From: Prorocentrum cordatum
Taxonomy: Eukaryota; Sar; Dinophyceae; Prorocentrales; Prorocentraceae
Length of the DNA: 64,000 bases
NCBI GenBank assembly: GCA_963575745.1
Contig: CAUYUJ010005780.1
Coordinates: 1,098,501 to 1,162,500 of the forward strand
Reading direction: 5' to 3'
The notes beneath the pieces are model-generated. The model was not told where the DNA came from. It was given only the letters and a program-made list of their open reading frames with translations, and did not search any database. This document shows, piece after piece, positions 43,807 to 55,279 of this stretch (the first letter of the stretch is position 1; each line of letters opens with the position of its first letter). A program made the translations under genes and the position numbers.

Positions 43807-43932
43807 GGTACCGCCACTGCTACTCCCCCGACCTCCGACCGAAACTTCGATGCGAATTTTAGCCGTAGCGACGAGGGCCTCCCAGGGGGGCCCCAAAAGC
43901 GAAAACGACGTAGGGGCAACTATAGCGGTACC
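43807..43932. mobile_element. Family B inverted-repeat element, copy 3
   Basis: The left end GGTACCGCCACTGCTA pairs with a right end whose reverse complement is GGTACCGCTATAGTT. The body GATGCGAATTTTAGCCG, GTAGCGACGAGGGCC and CCAAAAGCGAAAACGACG is a diverged form of the other two copies. Confidence 0.6.
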
Positions 43933-45084
43933 TCTTGCTCCGTTGGGAACAACACATGCAGGTGCCTGACAGTGCCCGCCGTCCGAAGCGAGACTCGGGC
44001 ACGGGTGTTTGAGACCTCAGCTTGCTATCTTTCTATGACAGACAGAGAGAGGCTGGCAACAGGACGGGCAAGCAACCCGCGGCAGGCCGAAGGTGGCGCC
44101 AGCGGCGTCTTCTGCAATTGCTGCTACTGCTGGCGCAAGGCATTGGCAACGCCTGTGGCCGCTGCGGTCACCGTCGCCGCAACTTGGGAACCAGAACGCT
44201 CGAGCGGCCTCGGGATGAGATTCCGTGTGAGTTTCAGCCTACAAGGCGGGTGTGGGCCTGGGGCGCCCCCGCGGCTGGATTCGGCATAACGAGCTGCAAA
44301 ACATCGGAACCTGGGGCGATAATCGAGCTTTCACTAGCGATATCCTGGTCTATCTGAAACCACACACCGGCACATCCAAGGTTCGCGATGTCTGTCATCT
44401 AAAAGCGTGAAGCCACAGAAGTGGCAGAAGAGCCGAGGGGAAGCCGTCGCGGGGCGGAGCTGCGGGGCTAGGCGAGCGGTGGCGGGGGCCCAAGCGGCGG
44501 CGGCCGTGATGGAGACATCCCTCCTCTCCCCACTTCCGGCGTCCCACACCGTCGTTGTCTGGCATGCACGATGTGGAGCGGGACGCTCGGACATACCAAC
44601 ATGCCAATACCTGATTCAAGTGGTCCTGCCTCGTTGAAGAACTTGTTGGCACGTGCCTGCAAGTCGACCGGGTGATCCTGGAGAGGTGAACTGTTCTCTT
44701 AGAAGTCGGCCCGGCACTCGGGGCCTTTGTCTGTGAGCTGCTTATGGACTTGCGTGGGAGGACAGGAGGGCGATGCCAATCAATGAGTTCAGGGTGCTGC
44801 CTTGTATTGTTTCGCCCCACTGCAACCACACTCCTCCTGCGCAGTCTCAAAGCAGCACCCGTGCCGAGGACAGAGAGTGCCAGACACACGCTGCAGCTTC
44901 CAGAAGGACGCAATTAATAAAGCGGGAGACAGAGAGAGATGGAGAGCACTAGAGACAGGGTAATACAGAATGACGCACGAGGAGCGCGATAGGTACAGGG
45001 AAAATAGAAGGATGACCGATCACATGGACATATATTCAAACAGGTGAGGGCAATAGTCAACAGACAACGACGGACACAACCAGA
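43933..45084. other. No certain gene
   Basis: A minus frame at about 44665-44470 reads ARANKFFNEAGPLESGIGML, which is protein-like but isolated. The other strand is also open. Not called. Confidence 0.35.
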
Positions 45085-45235
45085 TAAAGAGAGAGAGAGA
45101 GAGACGGCAACACATAAACATATACATGTGATGCAGGGACGACGAGAGAGATAACGATGGAAATAGAAAGGGTGACCGAGAGTGCGAGAGAGAGAGAGAG
45201 AGAACAAGCACAGAGCAACAGAGACAGAGAGAAAG
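45085..45235. repeat. GA-rich simple repeat
   Basis: GAGA and GACAGA runs (45088-45104, 45184-45202, 45218-45237) in a purine-rich stretch. Confidence 0.9.
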
Positions 45236-45409
45236 AGATGCATGATATGTTCAAACACATCGATAGAAAGAATACGTATACCTACATAACGAAACATGTG
45301 TTGAAACATGCAGAAATCTGCCACCGAATCTCTGGGCACGGAACGGGCATGTCCTCAAGTCCGTTGCCTCATCCCCTGAACCGCAGTCGTGGCTCCTGGC
45401 GAATCTTTA

Positions 45410-45665
45410 ATGGGTCCGAACACCACCGATTCCAGGAGGGCTCTGCGTCGGATCCGCGAATTGGCCTCAAATCATGCGCACCGACTCCCAGGAGTATATC
45501 GCGTCGGATTAGCGGTGCGCCGCTCCGTAAATCTAATCCGCCTGGAAGAATGCGGTTCGCGGAACGCTTCGCGCTGGATGAGCGGAGCGCCGCTCCGCAA
45601 TTTGGCCTCCAAGCATGCAAGCCGATTCCTGAAACAACACTCCGGCGCGCGGATCAATCCCTCGA
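45410..45665 (+). repeat. Degenerate tandem repeat
   Basis: GGATCCGCGAATTGGCCTCA at 45450 recurs as CTCCGCAATTTGGCCTCCAA at 45592, and GCGCCGCTCCG occurs at 45517 and 45588. The repeats overlap the start of the reading frame that follows. Confidence 0.5.
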
Positions 45666-47211
45666 AAGCATCGGCAGGCACACCCCGGCGGCGTGGAGCG
45701 CTACCACCTGCGACTGCACCCGCCACCAGGGCGCCCCATCTCTGCAGCATCTACCAGGCCTCACCGACCAGTAGGACTGGCCGCTCGATGGATCCTGCAG
45801 CCTACACGACCACTGCAGCGGGGCCAGCATCCAGCGCGCAAGGGCGAACACCACCCTGGCACTGCTGCTCCATCTCATCAGAGGACCGAGGCCCAACTTG
45901 GCGCCCTGTGGAAACCCCAGCCATCTCGGCGACATCCTTGAGGCCACTCCGGGCATCTGTCTCCCTCGCAAGCATGCCCGCATTCCGGCTCGTGATAGCC
46001 TCGGCCGTGCCCGCGACCTCGTGGATGCAGACTTCCGCAGAGTACACGGACGCCTAGAGGACTTCATCAGGGCATGCTCTCGGTTGGTCACTGCGGCGCA
46101 CCGCCATCCTGACGTGCAGGGGGATAAAGCTGGCGCGCCATGGAGGGAGGCCTCCCGCAGTCACTTTCCCCCGAAGCCCACCCTGGACGCCCTGGCTCAT
46201 CTCGTTCCCCACGCGGACCTCTCCAGCCTGCAAACCCGCAGCTGCTCCGTCTGCACTCTCTCGCAGGCCCTCCTCGGGTCCAGCGTTTGCCTCTTCCCAG
46301 GGGGGCACCGGGCCGCCCGCCCGCGGCAGCTGGGGGGCGGACTGTCGGGGGCCGGAAAGGACCTCTTCGCCCCCCCCCACCCCCTACGCACGCGCCGCTC
46401 TGGGCCGCTCTCTCCCCTCCTCGGCCCGGGGGGCGACCGCTTCAAGCTGGGCATGAGCAACCCCCGCATCCACTGCGATGGGCGCGGGAGAGGCCCATTC
46501 AACCTCCAGAAGCAATGGAGGAACGTGGGTGAACGATGCGGTCAGGGACATGGTTGCCGCCAGCCGCCTGGAATTCAATCGCCGCGGGAATGGCTGTCGA
46601 TGGCATTGCGCTGGGCGCTGGTGCACTAACCGGCCAATTACGGGGTAGCCTGCGCCAGCTGGCGGCAAGGCGGCAGCCCACCTAGCCGCCTTTTTTCTGC
46701 AAGGCACCAGCCTGCGCCGCCCGCCCGGCCCCCTGCCGGGTCATCCGCCGCCCCGCCCATACAGGATACCACCTCACTGGCAGACCTCCTACTGGTCCTG
46801 AGGCCCGCGCGACCCCACTCACACGCGAATTGCGGCGTTTGGAAATGCCAGTGCGATCGCTGCCCTGGGGACGCTCCGATGAAGCGGTGGATGTGCAGAG
46901 ACGCCCCCCAGGGCGCAGTTCTCTCCTGCTCTGGGAAGGAAGTGCAGTTTCAGCTGCACGGCGGCATTCCCGTCTCCAGTGAGCGCGCCCAAGCCTTTGC
47001 CAACATGCAGTGGGGCGCCACCTGGTTCTGCTGGGACTGCCTAATGCATCTGTGGGGCGCCCGTCCCAGCCAGGTCTGGACCATCCTTGACAGGGGCGGT
47101 CGCGACCTGTTCCCTCAGGAGGAAAAGAGGGGGCGCATCCTCCTGGGCCCAGCACCCACGCACCCAGGCGGTCAGGCAGTCCATCCGCGTCCCCCGACGC
47201 AGACCCACTAG
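45640..47211 (+). pseudogene. Unknown protein relic with two in-frame stops
   Basis: One plus frame is open for about 520 codons except for TAG at 45772-45774 and TAA at 46627-46629. It contains a helical block (NTTLALLLHLIRGP), a long charged helix (ARDLVDADFRRVHGRLEDFI), a CSVC pair (near 46250), a Pro-rich linker and a Cys-rich C-terminal block with CQCDRC, CWDCL and Trp/Cys spacing (WGATWFCWDCLMHLW, near 47020). The last block looks like a small zinc-binding fold. I do not recognise the family, and a retroelement ORF1 or a host protein are both possible. GC is high, so long frames are cheap. The case rests on residue pattern and on continuity across two isolated stops. It continues in other frames downstream. 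Confidence 0.4.
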
Positions 47212-47683
47212 GGGCCTGGGCCGCCATGCCGACGGCGGACCTCCGGCCAGTCTCAAGGGCTGCGGGCACCTCCGACCACCGCGCCTCCCCTCGGCAGCAC
47301 CCGCGCCTCCGGCCAGCCACGCGGCGGCCGCGCGCCCCAGGAGCAGACGGGCGAGGCAACGTCGGCCCACCCGGGAACAGGTCCGCCACGGAATCATCAA
47401 CTTCCTGCCCACTGACGACCGCAGGGCAACCTCGCGCGCGCCCCCGACATCCGGCAGCCGCGGCGCCTCGCAGCAAGCCTCCGCGCGGCGGGGCAAGATC
47501 TCATCCGGCGAAGGCCCCCGCAGCCCCCTTCCGCAGGGCGCGTCGCCAGCAAACCAGGTCGACCTCAGCAACAGGGGCGCGCGGCAACCCGCGGGCGGGG
47601 CCGACGGCCGACCCCGCGTCGCCCTCCCACGAGCCTCCTGGATGGCCCCCCTCGCGTTAACCCCCGACATGCCTCCGCCTGAG

Positions 47684-47906
47684 TAGAGGCCTCCTAGATG
47701 GGGCCCGAGTAGATGGGGTCGGAGGATCGCACCGCATCGCCGATACATCGGCGATGCATCGGCGATGCATTGTCGACGTGGGCGGTGCATCGGCGACGTC
47801 GACGTGAAGCCAATCGGCTTCCACATCGAGCCGAATCGGCGATGCATAGGCGATGCGGCGCGATCCCCCGACCCCATCTACTCCGACCCCATCTATGAGG
47901 CCTAGA
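47684..47906. mobile_element. Family A foldback element, copy 2 (most complete)
   Basis: 223 bp, flanked by CTGAG on both sides (47679-47683 and 47907-47911), a likely 5-bp target duplication. The left arm reads TAGAGGCCTCCTAGATGGGG, then AGTAGATGGGGTCGGAGGAT, then CGCACCGCATCGCC. The right arm in reverse complement reads TCTAGGCCTCATAGATGGGG, then AGTAGATGGGGTCGGGGGAT, then CGCGCCGCATCGCC, so the arms match for about 57 bp. The centre has a CGACGTCGACG palindrome and a GAAGCC-AATC-GGCTTC hairpin. It has no coding capacity, so it would have moved using a transposase supplied elsewhere. Confidence 0.82.
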
Positions 47907-48127
47907 CTGAGGGCCATCGCCGCTCAGCAGGCGGCCAACCACGCCCATCCCGACAAAGCGCCCGGGATCGCCAACAACGCCATCGTGCACGTCGTGGTGA
48001 CGTCTGTTCGAGCAATCTCCCTAGGCGTCGACGACGAGGAACGCCGACTCCGCGCTGCGCCAGCCCAAGAGAGGCAAGGCATGGGCCCCCTCTCGGACCC
48101 CAGAGCTTGGCCCGAAGCATGATGTCG

Positions 48128-48203
48128 GGATCCGTTTATGGCTACTCCATCCCACCTATGGCGACTCCATGTTTCTGGCCTCCATTTATATGGCGACTCC
48201 ATC
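48128..48203 (+). repeat. Three copies of ATGGC(T/G)ACTCCAT
   Basis: The 13-mer occurs at about 48137, 48160 and 48190 with 10-17 bp spacers, inside the coding relic. It looks like a small inserted tandem repeat. Confidence 0.65.
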
Positions 48204-48665
48204 GCAGCGCCCGGGGTCCCAACGGGTGTCCAATGGGGCGGAAGGCGCGCCGCCCTGGCCCTCCTGGTCAACCACCTGCGCCGGCAGACCTCCCATGCCC
48301 CCGCTATCCTAAGCCTCCGCCAGCTTCCGCAAGGGGCCTGACGAGTGGGATGCATGCCGCAACGCGAACGACCCCAGAGCGCCCGGCAAGCGACGAGACC
48401 CGGAATGGCACAGCCGGGAAGTCTTGCTCGGCTACCTCGCGACGCAAAGGATCACGTCGCTTCAGCACGCGCGCGCGCGGGACTTCCGCACAACCGCGGG
48501 AAGGAAGAGTCCAACCCTCACGGCCCCCCCCCCAGCGCCCCCCCCCCCATGGGCAGGGGCTGCCACCCCTTCAGATTCGGCGCCCTTGCAAGGGGGGGTC
48601 GGCAGCCCAGCGCCCCAACTCAATTCCCCACGTGCGGAGCAATCCAGACTTCCGCCCCCCCCTAG

Positions 48666-49174
48666 GCCCTAGCGCCGCCGAGGCCAGACGTGGAGCGGCG
48701 TGCCAGTCCGCGCCAGTGACAGACGGGCGCGCTGACTCGTCCGACGACTCCCCCGAGGCTCGGCGGGGCAGGGCAGAGAGGAGCTCCAGCTCCCGCTACG
48801 CCTCTCGCGAGCCCCCCCGCACATGCTCCTGCGACTGGAGCGGCGGCGCCCCCCCGGGAAGTCCTGCCAGCGGGCGTTCCGGGAGGAGGCGCAGCCCCAG
48901 CAACTCCCCTCAGCCCGCGGTCAGCGGGCCCCCACCCATGGCACCAGCCCCGTTCGAACTGGGCCCCCACCGCCCATGCAGCCCCGCGCCAGCGCGTCGC
49001 CGACCGCGGTGGATGAGCCAACGCGCGAATACCCCGCGGCCGAGGCTCAGCGGAGACCGCCCCGCCCTGGAGACGGGAGGCGGCGCCGCGCCACGCGCCC
49101 CCCCCCTTCGAAATGCCCGCGACTCACTCGGACACGGATGACGGATTCTACAACGAGCCAAGGCCCGTGCACCA
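48666..49174. other. Possible last segments of the coding relic
   Basis: Fragments such as VDEPTREYPAAEAQRRP (near 49010) and FEMPATHSDTDDGFYNEP (near 49107) are protein-like but lie in different plus frames next to C-runs. No model is possible. Confidence 0.3.
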
Positions 49175-52165
49175 GGTGCCGCCCCGCGCCGCTGGGCCGC
49201 CTTTTCTCGCCTGGTCTCGGCGCCCCCCACCGTCGTCGATGTCGCCCCCCCCCCCCCCCACCCACCCACGCCGGCGCGGGTCGAGGTCCTGGCCGCTCGC
49301 CTCTTCCGCCCCCCGCCGCCCTTTCCCTGCCGCGTTGGTCCGCTCTTCCTGGGCACTGCCTCCCCGGCCGTCGCCTCTGCGGTTGCGCCTCGCAGGCCCA
49401 CGGGTCTCGGCGCTTCGCCCTCCGGTGTCTTTCTCTGCCCGGCTCCGGGCTCGTCGCCCTCTGCTTCCGCCACCCTGTGCTCTGCGCCGCCGCGCGCCAG
49501 CCCGCGGCGCAGCGCCTGCCGCTGAGGTTGGCCCACTTGGACTCCTCTCTCCTTGCGCGCGCCTCGCAGGCCCGCTGGTCTCGGTGCCCCTGCCTCCTCC
49601 TGGGCTGTGCTCGGGCCAAGGTTGGGGTCCGCTTCGTTTTCTCCTCGCCGCCAGCCGCAGCTCCTGGCTGCCCCCCTGCTTCAGCTCAGCGCAGCTCGAT
49701 GCAGCCTGCGCTGGCGTTGCCCCACCCCCCCGCGCACTCCCCGCCGCCGCTGGCGGCTCTGAGTGGCCAGGCTTCCTCCCCCCCCGTCGCGCCAGGCCCC
49801 CCCCCCCTCCTCCCGCGCAGCCATCTGCAGGTCTTGCCCCGGCCCTGCCCGCGGCGCCCCTCGGCCCATGCCGTGCTTCGCTGGCAGGGCGGCACTCGCT
49901 GTGCCCCCCTCTGCAGAGCCTGGTTCTATGGCCACCCCCCAGCGCCGGCGACCGCATCCTTGTCACTTCGCTCGTGTCGGCGGCTTCTCAATTGGCTCTC
50001 TGCCTTTGGGTGCATCCGCTCGCGTAAACTTGTCGCTCTCCGTTAAACGCGGCCCTGCTGCCCGCCGCTGGCCGGCGTCCAGGTTCGGCGCTCTCCCTCT
50101 TGGGTTCTGCCCGCATGGGCTCGCCGCTCCCCCATTTGGCGACGCCCCGCCCCCTTTGCCCTGGGTGCCGCCTCGCGCCGCTGGGCCGCCTTTTCTCGCC
50201 CTGTCTCGGCGCCCCCCACCGTTGTCGGGGGTCCTCCCCCGTCGGCGCGGGTCGAAATCCTTGCCGCTCGCCCGACCTCCAAACTCTTCCGTCCGCCCGC
50301 CGCCCTCTCCCGGCCACTTTGGTCCGCTCTTCCTGGGCAGTGCCTCCCCGGCCGTCGCCCCCGCGGATGCGCCTCGCAGGCCCACGGGTCTCGGTGCTTC
50401 GCTTTCTCTGTGGGCCTGGCCCAGGTCCGCTGGGTCGGCGGTGGACAAGCCTCCCTTTAGTAAACCTCCCCTTAGTGAAAAGCGCCTGGGACCGAAACCG
50501 ACGGACCTGGACCCGCAAAAATGACGGCCGCGACGCCCCCTCGCGAACAAAAACCGGCCAATTCCTTAATCGACGAGTCAGGGTAGGAGGTCTGTCCAAC
50601 CCCGACTGGGTTGGGCGCCGCCCCCTCTGGTGCCCCTCTCTGCCCGGCTCCGGGTTACTCGCCCTTTGCTTCCGCAACCCTGCGCTCTGTGCCACCCCGC
50701 ACCAGCTCCCTCGTGCCCGCGGCGCAACGCCTGCTGCTGAGGTTGGCCCATTTGGCCTCCTCTCTCCTTGCGCGCGCCTCGCAGGCCCGCTGGTCTCGGT
50801 GCTCCTGCCTCTCCCTGGGCTGAGCTCGGGCCAGGGTTGGGATCCTCTTCGTTTTCTCCTCGCCGCCAGCCGCAGCTCCTGGCTGCCCCCCCTGCTTCAG
50901 CTCAGCGCAGTTCAGTACAGCCTGCGCTGGCGCTGCCCCACCCCCCCGCGCACTCCCCGCCGCCGGCGGCGGCTCTGAGTGGCCAGGCTTCCTCTCCCCC
51001 CGTCGCGCCAGGGCTCCCCCCCCCCTCCCGCGCAGCCTTCTGCAGGTTTTGTCCCGGCCCTGCCCGCGGCGCCCCTCGGCCCATGCCGTGCTTCGCTGGC
51101 AGGGCGGCGCTCGCTGCGCCCCCCTCTCAGCCTGGTTTTCTGGCCCCCCCCAGCGCCGGCGACCGCATCCTTGTCACTTCGCTCGTGTCGGCGGCTTCTC
51201 AATTGGCTCTCTGCCGTTCAACGCGGCCCTCCTGCCCGCCGCCGGCCGGCGTCCAGGTTCGGCGCGCTCCCTCTTGGGTTCTGCCCGCATGGGCTCGCCG
51301 CTCCCCCATTTGGCGGCGCCCCGCCCCCTTTGCCGTGGGTGCCGCCTCGCGCGGCTGGGCCGCCTTTTCTCGCCCTGTCTCGGCGCCCCCCGCCGTTGTC
51401 GATGTCGGGGTTCCTCCCCCGTCGGCGCGGGTCGAGGTCCTGGCCGCCCTTTCCCGGCCACTTTGGTCCGCTCTTCCTGGGCAGTGCCTCCCCGGCCGTC
51501 GCCCCCACGGAATCGCCTCGCAGGCCCACGGGTCTCGGCGTTTCGCTTTCTCTGCGGGCCTGGCCCCGGCCCGCTGGGTCGGCGGTGGACAAACCTCCCT
51601 TTAGCAAACCTCCCCTTAGTGAAAAGCGCCTGGGACCGAAACCGACGGACCTGGACCCGCAAAAATGACGGCCGCGACGCCCCCTCGCGAACCGAAAACG
51701 GCCAATTCCTTAATCCACGTGTCAGGGTAGGAGGTATGTCCAACCCCGACTGGGTTGGGCGCCGCCCCCTCTGGTGCCCCTCTCTGCCCGGCTCCGGGTT
51801 ACTCGCCCTCTGCTTCCGCCACCCTGCGCTCTGTGCCACCCCGCACCAGCCCCCTCGTGCCCGCGGCGCAGCGCCTGCCGCTGAGGTTGGCCCACTTGGC
51901 AGTCTCCTTGCGCGCACCTCGCAGGCCTGCTGGTCTCGGTGCTCCTGCCTCTCCCTGGGCTGTGCTCGGGCCAGGGTTGGGATCCTCTTTCGTTTTCTCT
52001 TCGCCGCCAGCTGCAGCTCCTGGCTGCCGCCCCTGCTTCAGCTCAGCGCAGTTCAGTACAGGCTGTGCCGGCGCTCCTCCCCCCGCGTTGTCCCCGCCAA
52101 CGGCGGCGGCTCTGAGTGGCCCGGTTTCCTCTCCCCCCGTCGCGCTGGGGCTCCTCCTCCCGTGC
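49175..52165 (+). repeat. Three tandem copies of a ~1.0-1.2-kb GC-rich unit
   Basis: Copies start at GGTGCCGCC(C/T)CGCGC: 49175, 50164 and 51338. All share GCTGGGCCGCCTTTTCTCGC, CCGGCGACCGCATCCTTGTC (first two copies) and CTGCTTCAGCTCAGCGCAG. Copies 2 and 3 carry a ~220-bp segment (about 50403-50622 and 51545-51763) with CCCTTTAGTAAACCTCCCC and AGTGAAAAGCGCCTGGGACC that copy 1 lacks. Copy 3 is truncated at its end. Long frames on both strands arise from high GC and change phase between copies, so no protein is called. Confidence 0.9.
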
Positions 52166-52248
52166 TTTGCGGCTGAAATTTGCATACAGCGTGTCCCCTG
52201 TTGCCATTCCGCCAGAGCATTCGACCTCTGCCCAGCCGCCGACGCAGA

Positions 52249-52328
52249 AGTGCGTGTGTGTGTGTGGTGTGTGTGTGTGTGTAAGTGTGTGTGTGTGTGT
52301 GTGTGTGTAAGTGTGTGTGTGTGTGTAA

Positions 52329-52396
<68 letters not shown>

Positions 52397-52428
52397 ATGT
52401 GTGTATGTGTGTATGTGTGTGTGTGTGC
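52249..52428. repeat. GT and GTGC microsatellite
   Basis: GT runs to 52327, a pure GTGC tetranucleotide run at 52331-52393, then GT again. It is placed just beyond the third 1-kb copy. Confidence 0.95.
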
Positions 52429-52879
52429 CTCACCCCTCCTTCCCTCTCTGAAGTGGCACTGGCGATCACTGGTTCAATTTGGCTCTGTTTGGGGCACACA
52501 GGCCCGCCAGAGACCTGTCGGGGCCGAACTCGGCACTCTTGGGAGTCTCGAGAGACTGTGTACTGGAGATCCGGGGGGCAAGCACAGGATGCCCAAGCCG
52601 GTTGAATCTAGTCGGTTCTTGCGTGATCTGAACATTCTCGCCGCGTCGGTTGCAAGAACGTCCCACAGACCAAGAGGCAACCAACAGCCCCCAAGACGCA
52701 GGGATACAACAAACACGCCATTGTCGCACCTCTTTGAAGCCAACCCCTCCAACATGATCTCTAGATCCCCAAGAGGCCCCAAGACGCAGCCAAGTAGGCC
52801 AGAAATGCCCCCGGAACGCCCCAAGAGGCCCCAACTGATCCCCCCCAAATGTCACCAATGCTCCTGGAGCACGACCTAA
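52429..52879. repeat. Family-D-like C-rich sequence
   Basis: CCCCAAGAGGCCCC-type words cluster at 52765-52870 after a non-repetitive start. It is a decayed copy or edge of family D. Confidence 0.45.
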
Positions 52880-53984
52880 GCGCAGTGGCGGGATGGGCTA
52901 AGGGCCATTCGATTCCGCCCGCGCCCGAGCTGTGCACTTCTCAGGATCAGACGAATCAGCCGCAAGGCCCTTGCAACACACAATATACCTGACAAAGAAA
53001 AACACACCATGATCCTTGTACTCGGCGGTCATCATGGACTTCATTGCGGCAGCAAAAGTTCGCTCTGCAATGACCTTATTGCACAGGAATAGAAGCTACC
53101 ACTGCGATCTGTCAAACCGCAAAGACCAGGCTTGATAGGAACCACCTTCCAGTCAACATCTGCTAACTATACAGACAAGTACACAAAGGGTGGCAGAAAC
53201 ACTTGCTCACATTCCCCCAAATCGTGCTTACACTTGGGCGCTCATAGTTGTCTTCCAAAGAACGGGGCCCGTCTGCGGCCACGGAGGACCCATTACCCTC
53301 CGCCGCCGCCCCACGTGTCTAACTACAGCGCCCGTCAAGGGCCCTGGCAGCCCCGTTCCCACCCCGTTCCCCCCCGTTACATTGCAGTCACATTGCATCG
53401 CCGTGCAATCGGGTTCCAGTGCTTTCAATTATCTCGCATCTCAACAAATTGGTGTACGCTGCTGCGCATTGTTTTGCAGTGCTCTGCTTGTCATTGCTTC
53501 CACTGCAGCGCATTGCTTGGAGTTGTGTTGCATTGCCTGTCGCTGCTTTCTATTGCTTTGCACCACACCGATTGCACCACATGGACTGCATCACCTAGGT
53601 TGCACCACATCGATTGCACCACCAAGGTTGCGCCGAATGGCTAGCAAGAAATCACTGTTTGGGGCCCACGCTGGCTAACATGGCTCTGCACCTCTTGCAT
53701 CACACATGGGACATGATCCACTCAACCTCTGACACTTGACAATCAAAAACGTACATACGTGCGGTTCCTCACCACGCACATGCGGACACTTCCTGTTCGA
53801 GCGGTCGACGGCAAACTCTAGCAAACGGTATACGATGATGGCAGGGCTTGTGTTCATGCGAGCGCCTCGCGCTGGGAAAGCAACGCGCCCCGACTCTTAC
53901 CAACATAACTCGTTCAGGCATGTACGTCGGGCCCCCGACCAAAGCAGCCGTCACCAGCCCCTGCCGCCCGCCCCCCCCTGGGTA
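52880..53984. other. No gene recognised; ATTGC-rich patch
   Basis: A run of CATTGC and CACCACATCGATTGC words lies at 53450-53635. Otherwise plain. Confidence 0.5.
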
Positions 53985-54560
53985 ATGGCACGTTTCGCGC
54001 TGGCGCCGTCTGGGAACACCCAAGAATATCAAAGGACAGATGATATTAGCACGTCGGTGATACAGTACAAGGCTTGCTGAGAATAGCCACGAGCAGCGGA
54101 CGTGGCGCCCGTGCGCGCCATAGTGCCCGCGGTACCATAGCGCCTGTGAGCACCACAGTACTTGCGCGCGCAAGTGGGCCTGTGTAAATACCAATGCATG
54201 TGTACATCGTAAGGTTGTTGTGCACCACAAGGGCCGGTGTACTCCAAAAGAGGCTCTGCTCAGCTCAACCAGTGGCAATGTATGTGCCCTTGGGCCCCGC
54301 GGAATTGCAGCGTGCAGCGCCACCGACCAACACAGCGAAACCATATGGTGCCAGGCACTTGCACCACAAGCAGGCTTGCATTAAACTGCAGGAACACATG
54401 GGGTATGATACACGATCGGTCAACAAATCGAAGGTGAAACAGAAGCACGCGGATTGACGACCTGTGCACGTAAGAGGTGCACCCCTGTGTGCACCACGGG
54501 CCCTGTGTGCACACACCACAATGCCCGTGTGCACCACAGTGCGTACTTACACCGTGTTAC
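53985..54560. mobile_element. Relative of the 18-bp foldback element, decayed
   Basis: GGCACGTTTCGCGCTGGCGC followed by CGTCTGGGAA at 53987-54016 matches the outer part of the right arm of the 31.65-32.8 kb element (32735-32755 region, reversed). Units of the 18-bp type (CGCCTGTGAGCACCACAG and similar) follow at 54095-54190, with more at 54480-54545. Both blocks are in the same orientation, so the foldback symmetry is lost or was never present. Confidence 0.5.
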
Positions 54561-54852
54561 CTGCATGAACCACGAAGACGACGAGGAAAACGACGACGAC
54601 CTGGCCCTGCCACACATATCACAGGGAGGGGAAGGGGAAATGAGAGAGAGGGGGGGGGGAGGAGGAGGGGCGGAGGGGAGAGGCCCCAAGGCATATTTTC
54701 ACAGCTAGATATCGTTCTTAAGCCATCTTCTACATCACACGTGTAAGAGCTCATGTTGGCACGTGTCCAGCGATAAGAAACGCCCGAAATAAACCAACTC
54801 GGAGGGGGGGGGACTGGAGGGAACGAGGTAGTAAAACATCTGGGGGGAAAGA

Positions 54853-54899
54853 GGTAGTAGTAGTGGTAGTAGTAGTAGTATTAGTAGTAGTAGTAGTAA

Positions 54900-54938
<39 letters not shown>

Positions 54939-55031
54939 TAGTAGTAGTAGTAGTAGTATTGGCAGTAGGAATAATCGTAGTAGTAATACTAGTAGGGATG
55001 GAAGTAGTAGTAGTAGTAGTAGTAGCAGCAA

Positions 55032-55068
<37 letters not shown>

Positions 55069-55188
55069 TGTAGTAGTAAAAGTAGTAGTGGTAGTAGTAG
55101 TAGTAGTAGTAGCCGTAGTAGTAGTAGTAATAGTAGTAGCCGTAGTCGTAGCAGTAGTCGTAGCAATAGCAGTGACAGTAGCAGTAGC

Positions 55189-55219
<31 letters not shown>

Positions 55220-55246
55220 CTAGTAGTAGTAGTAGTAGTAGTAGTA

Positions 55247-55279
<33 letters not shown>

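Larger units (their letters stand above)
47212..48665 (+). pseudogene. Continuation of the coding relic in shifted frames, split by insertions
   Basis: After TAG at 47209-47211 the protein-like frame changes. Downstream of the family-A element it reads RAIAAQQAANHAHPDKAPGI and SLGVDDEERRLRAAPAQERQ to a stop at 48122. A ~75-bp ATGGCGACTCCAT tandem insert follows. The same frame then gives VQWGGRRAALALLVNHLRRQ. Near 48320 the sense passes to another frame with FRKGPDEWDACRNANDP and EVLLGYLATQRITSLQHARA. Removing the 223-bp element plus one target copy (228 bp) restores phase across it. C10-C12 runs at 48521-48549 would slip easily. The most economical reading is one decayed gene, but introns are not excluded. 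Confidence 0.38.

Noticed and set aside
49113-50046. Overlapping 300-400-codon frames in the 1-kb tandem units
   Set aside because: Several frames on both strands are open because of very high GC, and the favoured phase differs between copies.
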